Shown: piece after piece, positions 7,745 through 16,644 of the stretch | How positions within the stretch are numbered: position 1 is the stretch's first letter | How the letters are laid out: each line of letters starts with the position of its first letter | Assembly (NCBI GenBank): GCA_035529075.1 | Contig: DATKXK010000021.1 | Location: 1-52,388 of the forward strand | Origin: Acidobacteriota bacterium | GTDB lineage: Bacteria; Zixibacteria; MSB-5A5; GN15; FEB-12 | Direction: 5' to 3' | DNA length: 52,388 nt | The notes under the pieces: model-generated | Databases searched by the model: none | Told to the model about the DNA's origin: nothing | What the model saw: only the letters and a program-made list of their open reading frames with translations | Translations under genes and position numbers: made by a program

Positions 7745-9283
7745 ATGCTTTCAAAAATCGTATCGTCCGCCACCCTTGGGGTTGAGGCCTATGTGGTTGA
7801 AGTGGAGGCTGATATTCAGCAGCAACTGCCGGCATTTATCACAGTCGGCCTGCCCGACGGCGCGGTCAGAGAATCCAAGGAACGCGTGACATCGGCGATC
7901 AGGAACTCTGATTTCGTGTTCCCGACCAAGAAAGTGACCATCAATCTCGCACCGGCTGACATCCGCAAGGAGGGATCGGCCTTTGACCTGCCGATCGCTA
8001 TCGGCATTCTGGCGGCCACCGGACAGATCATGCGCGATGGGTTTGGCGATCATGTCATGCTCGGTGAACTTTCGCTCGACGGGGCGGTGCGGCCGGTGCC
8101 CGGAGTGCTTCCGATGGTCATGCACTTCAAAGGCAACGACGGGATAAAGGGCATCCTGGTGCCGAAGGAGAACGCCCGCGAGGCGGCCATGGCCGGGACA
8201 GTCCCGGTCTATCCGGTGAGATCGCTAAAAGAGGCCGTGCACTTCCTCGAGGATGAGTCTACCATCCACCGTTACAATATCAGCATCGAGACTGTTTTTA
8301 GCGAGGCTCGCAAGTACAGTGTTGACTTTTCCGACGTGAAGGGTCAGGAGTCGGCGAAGCGGGCGTTGGAGATCGCGGCGGCCGGCGGGCATAACATCAT
8401 CATGATCGGTCCGCCGGGGTCCGGCAAGACGATGCTCGCCCGTCGTATGTCGACTATCCTGCCCGACATAAGCCTTGACGAGGCGCTGGAGACAACCAAG
8501 ATCCACTCGGTCGCGGGTCGGCTGCCGTCGGGGTCGGCCCTGGTGGCCACCCGTCCGTATCGTTCACCCCACCACACTATCTCTTACGCCGGGTTGATCG
8601 GCGGCGGGACGATTCCCAAACCGGGTGAAGTGTCGTTAGCCCATCACGGCGTCCTGTTTCTGGACGAGTTGCCCGAGTTCAAGAAAGACATCCTGGAGAT
8701 GCTCCGGCAGCCGATGGAAGACAACCAGGTGACAATCTCTCGGGCCTCGACAACGCTGACCTACCCGGCCGGATTTATGCTCGTGGCTGCTATGAATCCG
8801 TGTCCCTGCGGCTACCACGGTGACCTCAATCACGAGTGCAAGTGCACCTCCGGTGAGATCCAGCGGTACATGTCAAGAATCTCCGGGCCGCTCTTGGATC
8901 GAATCGACATCCACATAACGGTGCCGTCGGTGAAGTTCAAGGAGCTGTCGTCGGATATGCGCGGCGAGGATTCGGCGGCCATTCGCGTGCGCGTGAACCT
9001 TGCCCGGGAGCGACAGCTGGCCAGGTTCAAGGGTGAAAAGAAAATCTACTGCAACGCCCATATGGAATCGCGCGACACCCGCAGGTACTGCCATATCGAT
9101 GACAAGACGCAGTCGCTTCTGGGGGTGGCGATCAAGACGCAGGGTCTGTCGGCCCGTGCTTACGATCGGATTCTCAAGGTGGCTCGCACTATTGCCGACC
9201 TGACGGCCAGCGACAATATCGAAATGTCGCACGTCGCCGAAGCAATCCATTACCGCAGCCTTGACCGGCAACTCTGGATGTAG
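7745..9283 (+). CDS. comM: ComM/YifB-family Mg-chelatase-like AAA+ ATPase
   Basis: A 512-residue protein with the full ComM layout: N-terminal Lon-like fold (SSATLGVEAYVVEVEADI...LPAFITVGLPDGAVRESKERV), AAA+ core with Walker A GPPGSGKT (about residue 221) and Walker B VLFLDELPEF, then the zinc-like loop AAMNPCPCGYHGD and a C-terminal helical lid. ComM is a hexameric helicase that promotes branch migration during natural transformation; many non-competent bacteria also carry it. The start at 7745 has GGGAGGA eight to ten bases upstream; the frame is open upstream but without family similarity. Confidence 0.93.
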   Translation: MLSKIVSSATLGVEAYVVEVEADIQQQLPAFITVGLPDGAVRESKERVTSAIRNSDFVFPTKKVTINLAPADIRKEGSAFDLPIAIGILAATGQIMRDGFGDHVMLGELSLDGAVRPVPGVLPMVMHFKGNDGIKGILVPKENAREAAMAGTVPVYPVRSLKEAVHFLEDESTIHRYNISIETVFSEARKYSVDFSDVKGQESAKRALEIAAAGGHNIIMIGPPGSGKTMLARRMSTILPDISLDEALETTKIHSVAGRLPSGSALVATRPYRSPHHTISYAGLIGGGTIPKPGEVSLAHHGVLFLDELPEFKKDILEMLRQPMEDNQVTISRASTTLTYPAGFMLVAAMNPCPCGYHGDLNHECKCTSGEIQRYMSRISGPLLDRIDIHITVPSVKFKELSSDMRGEDSAAIRVRVNLARERQLARFKGEKKIYCNAHMESRDTRRYCHIDDKTQSLLGVAIKTQGLSARAYDRILKVARTIADLTASDNIEMSHVAEAIHYRSLDRQLWM

Positions 9284-9407
9284 GCGGTTTGCGCCCGGGG
9301 CCGCCGGTCGCGGTTGGCGAGGGTCCGCTTTTCAAGGCATGGTCAAGAGCATCTCGGCCATTAAACCGATTGACAATAGTCCAGTTTCATATAGTTTGCA
9401 TAGGCCT

Positions 9408-11159
9408 ATGCCTGAAAATAACCAGCCAACGCGGATAGAGAAGCTGCTTCTCGAAGCAGCGCATGTCTTTAATTCCACCCTCGAATACGACGAGTTGATT
9501 CGGCTTGTTCTCGGCCTGGTCATGAAGGCGGTCAATGCCGAGGCTGCGCTGGTCTTCCGGATCGACCACAACCGGACCGAGATGAGAATTCGTCTCATGA
9601 AGGCCGGTGATTCGGAGATGACGGTCTTTAGTCGCGAGCTTGGAGAGAGTGTTGTCGGATGGGTGGCAAAGTACAGGGAGCCCGCTATCGTTGCCGATCC
9701 GGCCGGCGATCCACGGGTGGAACCTGAACTAGTCCGCCAGGCGGGAATCGAGATTCGCTCGCTGGTATCGGTGCCCCTGATCGGGAAGGGCCAGATGATA
9801 GGCGTTGTCGAAGCGATCAACAAGTCGGACGGCGACTTCACGGAGACGGACCTTGACATTCTGACCGGGTTGAACAACCAGATCGCGGTGGCTATCGATA
9901 ACGCACACCTTTACCGCGAGGTAAAGAGAGAGGCCTTTGAACGGCACGCGCTTTACGAGATCGGCAAGAAACTGTCCAGTTCGCTGGAGCTTGACGAACT
10001 CTTGCGAGAGATACTCGACTCGCTTCGCCAGGTGGTCAGTTTTGACTCCGGTGGTGTGTTCCTCATCGATCCCGAAACGGGCGACATGAAATCCATTTAC
10101 GCGGTGGGGTATGATCCGACCCGGCAGGACAGCCTGCAACTGAAAATCGGGCAGGGGCTGATCGGTAACGTTGCCACCACCGGTCAACCCGTTATCGTGC
10201 CAGACGTTTCCTCCAATGACCAGTATGTCGAGGCCGAGGCCGCCACCCGGAGTGAAATTGTCGTGCCCATCAAGGTGGATGACCGGATGATAGGTGTGCT
10301 CAACCTCGAGTCCCGTCAGCTCAACGCCTACGATCATCGATCACTGGTGCTCATGGAAGCGTTTGCCTCGCAGGCGGCGATATCGCTGGAGCGGGCCCGC
10401 CTGCACGAGTCGATTCTCCAGGCCAGGAAGCTCGAAGAGCAACTCAATATTGCCCGTGAGATACAGCGCAGTTTCCTGCCGAAGTCCGATCCGGTGTTTC
10501 CCGGGTACGACATCTGCGGGACCAACATCTCTTCCGGCCAGGTTGGCGGCGACTATTATGATTTCGTTCGCATTGTCGACGGCCATCTGGGCCTGGTTAT
10601 CGGTGACGTCTCCGGCAAGGGGATGGCGGCCGCGCTTATCATGGCAGCCTACCGTGCCTCGCTTATCGCGGAGATTCGCAACAACTACTCCATCCGGACT
10701 ATTTGTACGAAGGTTAACTCGCTCATGTGCGAGTCACTGGAACCCGGCAATTTCGTCACCTCTGTCTACGGTGTCCTTGACTTCAGGAACCACATACTTA
10801 CGTTTGCCAACTGTGGCCATAATCCGCCGGTGCTGCTGCGGCAGACGGGTGCTATTGAGTACCTCCGCGAGGGCGGCCCGGTGATGGGCGTAGCCCAGTT
10901 AAGCACTTACGAGGAACGGGCCTTCCTGGTCAACCCCGGTGATACCTGCGTTCTGTACACTGACGGCGTTACGGAGGTATTCGACGGCGATGGCAACGAA
11001 TTCGGTCTGGAGCGACTCGTTGACGTAATTCGGTCCAACAGCGCCGGATCCGCCGCTGATATCAAGGCGGCCATCCTCGAGGCGGTGAGACGCTTTGCGT
11101 CGCCGGAGCACGTCTTTGATGACCTGACGCTGCTGATATTCAAACGGTTGGTCGTATAA
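9408..11159 (+). CDS. GAF-GAF-SpoIIE serine phosphatase (RsbU-like)
   Basis: A 583-residue cytosolic signalling protein. GAF domain 1 covers about residues 10-165, GAF 2 about 180-335, a short coiled linker EEQLNIAREIQRSFLP follows, and a PP2C/SpoIIE phosphatase fills 350-580. The metal-binding acidic motifs GGDYYDF, GDVSGKGMAAAL and LYTDGVTEV are intact. Such proteins sense small molecules through the GAF domains and dephosphorylate anti-sigma-factor antagonists in partner-switching systems; no RsbV/RsbW homologue is adjacent. A TTGACA at 9370 suggests a promoter in front of this ATG; a longer start at 9339 cannot be excluded. Confidence 0.88.
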   Translation: MPENNQPTRIEKLLLEAAHVFNSTLEYDELIRLVLGLVMKAVNAEAALVFRIDHNRTEMRIRLMKAGDSEMTVFSRELGESVVGWVAKYREPAIVADPAGDPRVEPELVRQAGIEIRSLVSVPLIGKGQMIGVVEAINKSDGDFTETDLDILTGLNNQIAVAIDNAHLYREVKREAFERHALYEIGKKLSSSLELDELLREILDSLRQVVSFDSGGVFLIDPETGDMKSIYAVGYDPTRQDSLQLKIGQGLIGNVATTGQPVIVPDVSSNDQYVEAEAATRSEIVVPIKVDDRMIGVLNLESRQLNAYDHRSLVLMEAFASQAAISLERARLHESILQARKLEEQLNIAREIQRSFLPKSDPVFPGYDICGTNISSGQVGGDYYDFVRIVDGHLGLVIGDVSGKGMAAALIMAAYRASLIAEIRNNYSIRTICTKVNSLMCESLEPGNFVTSVYGVLDFRNHILTFANCGHNPPVLLRQTGAIEYLREGGPVMGVAQLSTYEERAFLVNPGDTCVLYTDGVTEVFDGDGNEFGLERLVDVIRSNSAGSAADIKAAILEAVRRFASPEHVFDDLTLLIFKRLVV

Positions 11160-11166
11160 AAGGGCT

Positions 11167-11194
11167 TTGGAATAATCAGCGGGTGAATTATATT
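11167..11194 (+). promoter_or_regulatory. promoter of the haem-domain lipoprotein gene
   Basis: TTGGAA (11167-11172), 16-nt spacer, TATATT (11189-11194). The start would be near 11201, and an AGGAGAG ribosome-binding site follows. Confidence 0.6.
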
Positions 11195-11231
11195 TATAGG
11201 ATCACGTAATTGTAAATCCAGGAGAGCAAGT

Positions 11232-12245
11232 ATGAGGAAAATTGCGTTTTCGGCATTGCTCTTGTTGCTGACCTTGGCGCTGGCCTGCTCTGACGACGAA
11301 GGGGATGACAGTAACGGCCCGGGTCCCACGGGTCCCCCCAGAGTAATCGCCTTCCAGGCTGCGTCATCTCCCACCCTCGACAGTGTCGCCGACCCTCTGT
11401 GGGATAGCGCGACCGCGAAAACGATCGAGGTCACCACAAGTGCGCTGGGCCCGCAGCTTCCGCGAGAGGAACGCCAGGCGGCGCTGGCTGTTTCGGACCA
11501 GGTGCTGGTCGAGGCCATACGGTATGAAAACGATCTGTACCTCCGGCTGACGTGGGACGATGAATCCCATGATGTCTGGCCCAAGCGCTGGGTAGTGGAC
11601 AGTCTGGTCAGCGGCTTTCCGGATTTTTCGCAGGGCACTACTGCCTCGGAAGATCAACTTCTGTTCATGTTTGCCGGGCTCGCCGAGGACGGGTGGGATA
11701 CCTGGCACTGGCGCGCCCTGACGACAGCTATCGAAGAATTCGCCCCGAATGAGGTCAGAGGCTTCGCCGAGGGAGCGACGCTTCGGGGCATCGCTCTGCA
11801 GGCGGATTCCGGTAACCTGGAGATCGCCTTACCCAACCTAAATGACGGTTTCAATCAGCCGACATATTTCCATCCCGACTCGTCTGAATTCACGGGCTAT
11901 ATTCTGTACCAGCACATAGCCGTCGATCCCCCGACTCCGACTGCCGGCTGGTCAGCAGGCCAGTATGTGCCGGGTTACCGAATCGACAGCTCGATGGCCA
12001 CGCCGGCGAAGGCGGAGGCGCGGGCCAGCCGCTGGGATATTCGTGCGGTCTCGCGATGGAGCGGCGGAGCGCAGTACCAGGTGGTCCTCAGCCGTCCCAT
12101 GACCAGCGGTTTTTCCGACGATCTGGAAATGGTCGGTCAGGACTCCGTCAAGGTACGAGTGGGCATTGCCAACGACTTTGACTTCAGGTTCGACATCGGA
12201 AGCACCAGGCAAGGTTTCACGTCTGAATTCTGGCTGATCCTGTAA
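11232..12245 (+). CDS. ethylbenzene-dehydrogenase-like haem-domain lipoprotein
   Basis: A 337-residue lipoprotein (MRKIAFSALLLLLTLALAC, lipobox LALAC). The mature protein has the look of the EB_dh/carbohydrate-binding-9-like haem-binding beta sandwich: an opening DPLWDSATAKTIEV, a middle LRLTWDDESHDVWPKRW block, and a closing strand set VRVGIANDFDFRFDIGS. In ethylbenzene dehydrogenase and related DMSO-reductase-family enzymes this fold is the gamma subunit carrying haem b; free-standing lipoproteins of this type occur next to electron-transfer genes. No molybdopterin partner is in this window, so the electron-carrying role is inference. Monocistronic, with its own promoter and a perfect terminator. 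Confidence 0.6.
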   Translation: MRKIAFSALLLLLTLALACSDDEGDDSNGPGPTGPPRVIAFQAASSPTLDSVADPLWDSATAKTIEVTTSALGPQLPREERQAALAVSDQVLVEAIRYENDLYLRLTWDDESHDVWPKRWVVDSLVSGFPDFSQGTTASEDQLLFMFAGLAEDGWDTWHWRALTTAIEEFAPNEVRGFAEGATLRGIALQADSGNLEIALPNLNDGFNQPTYFHPDSSEFTGYILYQHIAVDPPTPTAGWSAGQYVPGYRIDSSMATPAKAEARASRWDIRAVSRWSGGAQYQVVLSRPMTSGFSDDLEMVGQDSVKVRVGIANDFDFRFDIGSTRQGFTSEFWLIL

Positions 12246-12270
12246 AGTCACGCGGACATCGAATGAGCGC

Positions 12271-12296
12271 AAAAGCCGGCCCGGAGCCGGCTTTTG
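12271..12296 (+). terminator. intrinsic terminator
   Basis: AAAAGCCGGC (12271-12280), 5-nt loop, GCCGGCTTTT (12286-12295): a perfect 10-bp stem with its own A/T tracts, usable in both directions. Confidence 0.88.
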
Positions 12297-12329
12297 TCGT
12301 AATGTCCGCTTCTGCCGGGCCGTTTCGGC

Positions 12330-12357
12330 TTGTTATTCTTTTCACGTTCCGTATATT
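12330..12357 (+). promoter_or_regulatory. promoter of the dehydratase-family gene
   Basis: TTGTTA (12330-12335), 16-nt spacer, TATATT (12352-12357). The gene start at 12400 follows a GGAGAGG ribosome-binding site. Confidence 0.6.
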
Positions 12358-12399
12358 CCGTGTAATGAGGAAAAGATAATCTTTTTTGGAGAGGTTTCT

Positions 12400-13863
12400 A
12401 TGGCCCTGAGGACCTGCGAGGAATACCTGGGTTCACTTAAGAAGATGCGCCCCAACATTTTCAAGTTCGACCAGCCCATTGCCGATGTCACGACCCATCC
12501 CGCCACTCGCAGGACGGTGAGCGGCCACGGCTGGACCTTTCGGGCGGCGGCCGATGAGCGCTATCGGGATATGGTAACCACGACCTCTCATCTGACGGGC
12601 GAGCCGATCAGCCGGTACCTGTCGATCATTCGTGAGCCGGAAGACATGTACGCCAACTCGCAGATGAAGCGGCTGATGTTTCACCTTACCGGCACCTGTA
12701 CCGGCGGGCGCTGTGCCGGCTGGACCGCTCTCAACGCCATGTTTGTCACTACATGGGAGATGGATAAGGAGATCGGCACTGATTACCACGAACGCTTCCT
12801 TGCCTGGTTGAAGCAGGCACAGACCAATGACATCACCATTTCCGGAGCGCTGACCGACGCCAAGGGTGATCGGAGCAAACCGCCGTCGCAGCAGGATGAC
12901 GAGGATGTGCATCTGCACGTGGTTGAGAGGCGCGATGACGGCATTGTTGTCCGTGGCGCCAAGGTCATGATTTGCGGGGTCGCCGCGGCCAACGAGATCT
13001 TTGTCCTGCCCGGCAGCGCTTATCGTGAGGCCGACGCCGATTACTGCATTGCCTTTGTCATCCCCCGCGACACCGAGGGTCTGACCATCGTGGAGACCCG
13101 TCACCCGAACGACACGCGTGACGAAGAAGAGGGGTTTGATAATCCGGTGGTGGAAGGTGGGATTACGCAGGCATTTCTCTTTTTCGAGGACGTTTTTGTG
13201 CCCAGCGAGCGCGTGTTCATGTGCGGCGAACACCAGTATACCGGCAAGGCGGTCGGCTACTTTATCATGCCGTACCGGTCGGCCATCGGCGGGTGCGTGG
13301 CGGGGCAAGGGGATGTCAAGATCGGTGCCGCCGTGCTGACGGCGCGGGCGAACGGCCTGTCGTCGAGGGTGTTCAACGACAAGCTCGTCCAGATGCACAT
13401 AAACAACGAGACGACTTACGGTCTCGGGATCGCGGCGGCCGCGCTGGGCACCAAGCACCCCTCCGGGGCGTGGTTGTGCGACCCGCTGTTGTCAAACGTC
13501 ACCAAGGTGCACGTTGCCTCCCTGCCGTACGACACGTCCAGACTGGCCCAGGACATTGGCGGCGGGATAGCCGAGACCGGCTGCATGCCTTCCAGCAAGG
13601 ACTTTGACTCGAAGAAGTACGGGCACCTGATAAAGAAGTACCTGACGGCGGGCCGCTCCAGTGAGTCCCGAGCCCGTGCCGCCCGCCTCGTTGAGTGGAG
13701 CACCATCGGCTCGGGCGTCCCCGGCTGCATGCATGGCGGGGGCTCCCCGGATGGAGCGAAGCTTATGATAAGAGCGCACGGTCGAATCGAGGAAAAGGTT
13801 GAGATAGCGCGCCGTCTGGCGCAGATATCTGAGGAAATCCCTGATCCGCCGAGGCAAAAATAG
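12400..13863 (+). CDS. 4-hydroxybutyryl-CoA dehydratase / HpaB-family flavoprotein
   Basis: A 487-residue protein colinear with 4-hydroxybutyryl-CoA dehydratase/vinylacetyl-CoA isomerase (AbfD, ~490 residues) and the related 4-hydroxyphenylacetate 3-hydroxylases. Family blocks include HLTGT, TISGALTDAKGDRSKPP, FFEDVFVPSERVFM and QGDVKIGAA. AbfD is an FAD plus [4Fe-4S] enzyme whose ligands are Cys99, Cys103, His292 and Cys299. Here Cys299 is kept exactly, but position 292 is Tyr, and positions 296 and 300 (catalytic Tyr and Lys in AbfD) are Ile and Val. The N-terminal pair is C100-x4-C105, not Cx3C. The reaction is therefore uncertain: a CoA-ester paralogue or flavin hydroxylase is possible. 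It stands alone, transcribed from its own promoter. Confidence 0.75.
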   Translation: MALRTCEEYLGSLKKMRPNIFKFDQPIADVTTHPATRRTVSGHGWTFRAAADERYRDMVTTTSHLTGEPISRYLSIIREPEDMYANSQMKRLMFHLTGTCTGGRCAGWTALNAMFVTTWEMDKEIGTDYHERFLAWLKQAQTNDITISGALTDAKGDRSKPPSQQDDEDVHLHVVERRDDGIVVRGAKVMICGVAAANEIFVLPGSAYREADADYCIAFVIPRDTEGLTIVETRHPNDTRDEEEGFDNPVVEGGITQAFLFFEDVFVPSERVFMCGEHQYTGKAVGYFIMPYRSAIGGCVAGQGDVKIGAAVLTARANGLSSRVFNDKLVQMHINNETTYGLGIAAAALGTKHPSGAWLCDPLLSNVTKVHVASLPYDTSRLAQDIGGGIAETGCMPSSKDFDSKKYGHLIKKYLTAGRSSESRARAARLVEWSTIGSGVPGCMHGGGSPDGAKLMIRAHGRIEEKVEIARRLAQISEEIPDPPRQK

Positions 13864-13937
13864 GCCGCGAGGGTTCAGGCGGAAAGACCGGATCGGCCAT
13901 TCTTTCGGGGCCGTGGCGCAGAAAGTGGAGATTGGGC

Positions 13938-13966
13938 TTGACGATTATGCTCATAGTGTTTAAGTT
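13938..13966 (+). promoter_or_regulatory. promoter of the tRNA pair
   Basis: TTGACG (13938-13943), 17-nt spacer, TAAGTT (13961-13966), about 19 bases before the first tRNA. Confidence 0.55.
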
Positions 13967-13984
13967 GAAAAGTTAAACTGGACC

Positions 13985-14058
13985 GGGCCCTTAGCTCAGT
14001 TGGTTAGAGCAGCTGACTCATAATCAGCGGGTCGCAGGTTCGAGTCCTGCAGGGCCCA
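13985..14058 (+). tRNA. tRNA with CAU anticodon (Ile2 or elongator Met)
   Basis: A 74-nt cloverleaf. The acceptor GGGCCCT pairs with AGGGCCC, the D arm has AGCTCAGTTGGTTAGAGC, the anticodon arm GCTGA/TCAGC has loop CTCATAA (anticodon CAT), and the T arm contains GGTTCGAGTCC. The discriminator is A58 and CCA is not encoded. The GGGCCC acceptor and overall sequence resemble the tRNA-Ile2 whose C34 is modified to lysidine, but elongator Met cannot be excluded by eye. Confidence 0.93.
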
Positions 14059-14091
14059 TAGGCTGAGGGGAGCCTGAGGCATGTAAGTTGC

Positions 14092-14165
14092 GGGCAATTA
14101 GCTCAGTTGGTTAGAGCGTTCGGTTCACATCCGAGAGGTCACTGGTTCGAGCCCAGTATTGCCCA
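14092..14165 (+). tRNA. tRNA-Val (anticodon CAC)
   Basis: A 74-nt cloverleaf. The acceptor GGGCAAT pairs with ATTGCCC, the D arm has AGCTCAGTTGGTTAGAGC, the anticodon arm TCGG/CCGA has loop TTCACAT (anticodon CAC), and the T arm contains GGTTCGAGCCC. CCA is not encoded. It lies 33 bases after the CAU tRNA and is presumably cotranscribed with it. Confidence 0.93.
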
Positions 14166-14210
14166 TTTGAAATATGAGTTGTTTGAAACGAAAAATAATC
14201 TATTACGCTG

Positions 14211-14242
14211 CCGTTTTTGGTCTTGGACCGGACCGAAAACGG
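14211..14242. repeat. 12-bp perfect hairpin downstream of the tRNAs
   Basis: CCGTTTTTGGTC (14211-14222) pairs with GACCGAAAACGG (14231-14242) with one G-U pair and an 8-nt loop. It lacks a following U-run, so it is probably a processing or stability element, or a palindromic repeat, ahead of the true terminator. Confidence 0.5.
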
Positions 14243-14265
14243 CCGGGTAGTGACACGGTCAAGAG

Positions 14266-14304
14266 GCGCATTTCCTACGAAATGGTTGGGAATGCGCTTT
14301 TTTT
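14266..14304 (+). terminator. intrinsic terminator of the tRNA transcript
   Basis: GCGCATTTCC (14266-14275) pairs with GGAATGCGC (14289-14297) with a single bulged base, followed by seven T. Confidence 0.8.
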
Positions 14305-14345
14305 CATGCCAGCCGACCAATGCCGGCCCCGCGGAGGTAGTTGAT

Positions 14346-15062
14346 ATGCATCCCCATCTCGAAAAGCTGTTGAAACTTCAGGTTATTGACTACGACCTTG
14401 GTGAACTCGAGCGATCCAAGGACTACTTGCCCGACATGATGGAAAACCTCCAGCGCGAGATGAAGGAAGTAAAGCAGAAACTTGACGATGCCACCAAGCA
14501 GTTGGAAGAGGCGAAAACCAGGCAAAAGAGGCTGGAACTGGAGATCAAGGGCAAAGAGACGGCCTTGCAGAAATACCAGCAGCAGATGATGTCAATCAAG
14601 ACCAACAAGGAATACGACGCGCTGGTGGCCGAGATTGACGCCATCAAGGAAGCCATCTCCTCGAGGGAGACGGAACTGCTGGAGACGATAGAGCTGGTCT
14701 CGACGCTGGAAAAGGACATCGTCCAGTTGACCGAAAAGGATGACCAGACCAATGAGAACAATACGAGGCAACTGGAGATCCTTCAGGAGAAAGTTGACTC
14801 GATCGGGTCCAAGGTCTCCGACAAGCAGGACTCGCGTCGTGAGATAGTTGATTCCATACCGAGGGCTGTCCTGTCCACGTACGAGCGGGTTCGGCGGGGC
14901 AAGGGAGGCCGAGCGGTAGTCGTGGTCAAGAAAAGGGCCTGCAGTGCCTGTTTCAAGGCACTCACTCCAAAGAAGACACAGGAGATCAAGCGAGCCGACA
15001 GGCTGTATAGCTGCGACAGCTGCGGTTCGCTCCTGTACTGGAACAATGAGGAATCCAACTGA
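14346..15062 (+). CDS. coiled-coil protein with C-terminal zinc ribbon (DUF164/CT398-like)
   Basis: A 238-residue protein. About 170 residues are a highly charged helical hairpin (for example KQKLDDATKQLEEAKTRQKRL and a TNKEYDALVAEIDAIK turn). A C4 zinc ribbon follows near the end: CSACF...CDSCG. This matches the conserved family typified by chlamydial CT398 and HP0958, proposed to act as an RNA- or partner-binding chaperone of type III/flagellar or sigma-54 components. The exact role here is unknown. The start at 14346 is supported by GGAGGTAG. It precedes guaB by 58 bases on the same strand. Confidence 0.85.
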   Translation: MHPHLEKLLKLQVIDYDLGELERSKDYLPDMMENLQREMKEVKQKLDDATKQLEEAKTRQKRLELEIKGKETALQKYQQQMMSIKTNKEYDALVAEIDAIKEAISSRETELLETIELVSTLEKDIVQLTEKDDQTNENNTRQLEILQEKVDSIGSKVSDKQDSRREIVDSIPRAVLSTYERVRRGKGGRAVVVVKKRACSACFKALTPKKTQEIKRADRLYSCDSCGSLLYWNNEESN

Positions 15063-15120
15063 GGCACCCGCAGCCGGCTGGTCGGCCGGGCGGCTGGGGT
15101 AACGGGAGTACCGGTTCAGA

Positions 15121-16587
15121 ATGGCAGAGATTTATCAGGAGACGGCGCTGACGTTTGACGACGTATTGCTGGTTCCGGGCTACTCCCGGATTCTGCCGCG
15201 TGACGTCGACATCAGCACCGAAATCGCGCCCGGAATCGCGCTCAACATACCGCTGGTGTCGGCTGCGATGGACACGGTCACGGAAGCTCGGCTGGCCATC
15301 GCGCTGGCCCGCCAGGGGGGGGTCGGCTTCATCCACAAGAATCTGACTCCGCAAGCCCAGGCCGCCGAGGTGGACAAGGTCAAGCGGTCCGAGTCCGGAA
15401 TGATCGTTGATCCGATCACGCTCAATCCCCAAAAGACCATCGGCGACGCTCTGGAGGTTATGCACAAATTCTCCATCTCCGGGATTCCGATTACTGAAAA
15501 GGGGAAGCTGGTAGGAATTCTCACCAACCGGGACCTGCGTTTTCAAAAGGAGACTTCGCTTCCGATCAGCGACGTGATGACCAAGGAGAACCTGGTCACG
15601 TTAAAAGAGGGTGCCGAACTGGACACGGCGAAGGAAATTCTGCACAAGCATCGGATCGAGAAAGTCCTGATCGTGGATGACAACTACATGCTCAAGGGAA
15701 TGATCACGGTCAAGGACATCATGAAGAAGATACAGTATCCGTTGGCCGCCAAGGATGAGCGGGGGCGGTTGCGCGTCGCGGCGGCGGTCGGTGTCGGGCC
15801 CGATCTTGAGGAACGGGCCGCCGCCCTGATCGGCGCGGGCGTGGACCTTCTGGCCGTGGATAGTTCGCACGGGCACAGCGAGGGCGTGCTCAAAGCGGTT
15901 GCATTACTCAAAAAGAAGTACGGCGGCATACCCGTGATAGCCGGCAACGTGGCCACGGCCGACGGAGCCAAGGCCCTGGTTGATGCCGGCGCCGATTCGG
16001 TGAAGGTGGGTATCGGGCCGGGGTCGATCTGTACCACCCGGGTGGTAACCGGCGCCGGCATGCCTCAGGTGACGGCCATTCTAAACGTCGTTGAAGCGCT
16101 TGCCGGCACAGGGGTTCGCGTCATCGGCGACGGTGGCATCCGTTTTTCCGGCGACATCACCAAGTCGCTCGCCTGCGGCGCGGACGCGGTGATGATCGGC
16201 TCGCTTTTGGCCGGTACCGAGGAATCTCCCGGGGAATCGATTCTCTTTGAAGGTCGTTCGTATAAGGCATACAGGGGGATGGGTTCGGTGGAGGCGATGC
16301 AGGCCGGCAGTTCCGACCGATATTTCCAGGAGCACACGGACCGGGCCAGCAAATTTGTCGCCGAGGGGGTCGAAGGCCGGGTTCCGTTCAAAGGCAAGCT
16401 GACCGACCTGGTCTACCAGTTGCTCGGGGGAGTGCGGTCAGGAATGGGACTGTGCGGAGCGACATCTCTTGCCGATCTTAAGAGTAAGGCCCGGATGGTT
16501 CGGATAACCAGTGCCGGGCTGATTGAGTCGCATCCGCATTCGGTGCCGATTAGCAAGGATGCGCCCAACTACCGGCGAAATATGTGA
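15121..16587 (+). CDS. guaB: inosine-5'-monophosphate dehydrogenase
   Basis: A 488-residue IMP dehydrogenase, the NAD+-dependent, rate-limiting step of GMP synthesis. The catalytic (beta/alpha)8 barrel ([11 protein letters not shown]..., [23 protein letters not shown]) is interrupted at about residues 95-205 by a CBS pair ([20 protein letters not shown] and [15 protein letters not shown]). The active-site loop [13 protein letters not shown] carries the nucleophilic Cys near residue 304, and the mobile flap is YRGMGS. Length and motifs are entirely standard. A GGGAG lies upstream of the ATG, which starts [13 protein letters not shown]. Confidence 0.97.
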   Translation: MAEIYQETALTFDDVLLVPGYSRILPRDVDISTEIAPGIALNIPLVSAAMDTVTEARLAIALARQGGVGFIHKNLTPQAQAAEVDKVKRSESGMIVDPITLNPQKTIGDALEVMHKFSISGIPITEKGKLVGILTNRDLRFQKETSLPISDVMTKENLVTLKEGAELDTAKEILHKHRIEKVLIVDDNYMLKGMITVKDIMKKIQYPLAAKDERGRLRVAAAVGVGPDLEERAAALIGAGVDLLAVDSSHGHSEGVLKAVALLKKKYGGIPVIAGNVATADGAKALVDAGADSVKVGIGPGSICTTRVVTGAGMPQVTAILNVVEALAGTGVRVIGDGGIRFSGDITKSLACGADAVMIGSLLAGTEESPGESILFEGRSYKAYRGMGSVEAMQAGSSDRYFQEHTDRASKFVAEGVEGRVPFKGKLTDLVYQLLGGVRSGMGLCGATSLADLKSKARMVRITSAGLIESHPHSVPISKDAPNYRRNM

Positions 16588-16611
16588 GGACGTGCCGGAG
16601 TGAACCTGGTG

Positions 16612-16639
16612 TTGAAGATTGTTGTTGTCGTGATATATT
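16612..16639 (+). promoter_or_regulatory. promoter of rnpB
   Basis: TTGAAG (16612-16617), 16-nt spacer, TATATT (16634-16639). The predicted start at 16645-16647 coincides with the 5' strand of RNase P helix P1. Confidence 0.75.
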
Positions 16640-16644
16640 AACTT

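Noticed and set aside
9370-9397. Promoter at TTGACA in front of the SpoIIE phosphatase gene
   Set aside because: The -35 is perfect, but the best -10 (TATAGT) is only 14 bases away and TAGTTT at 16 is poor, so I did not list it as a firm feature.
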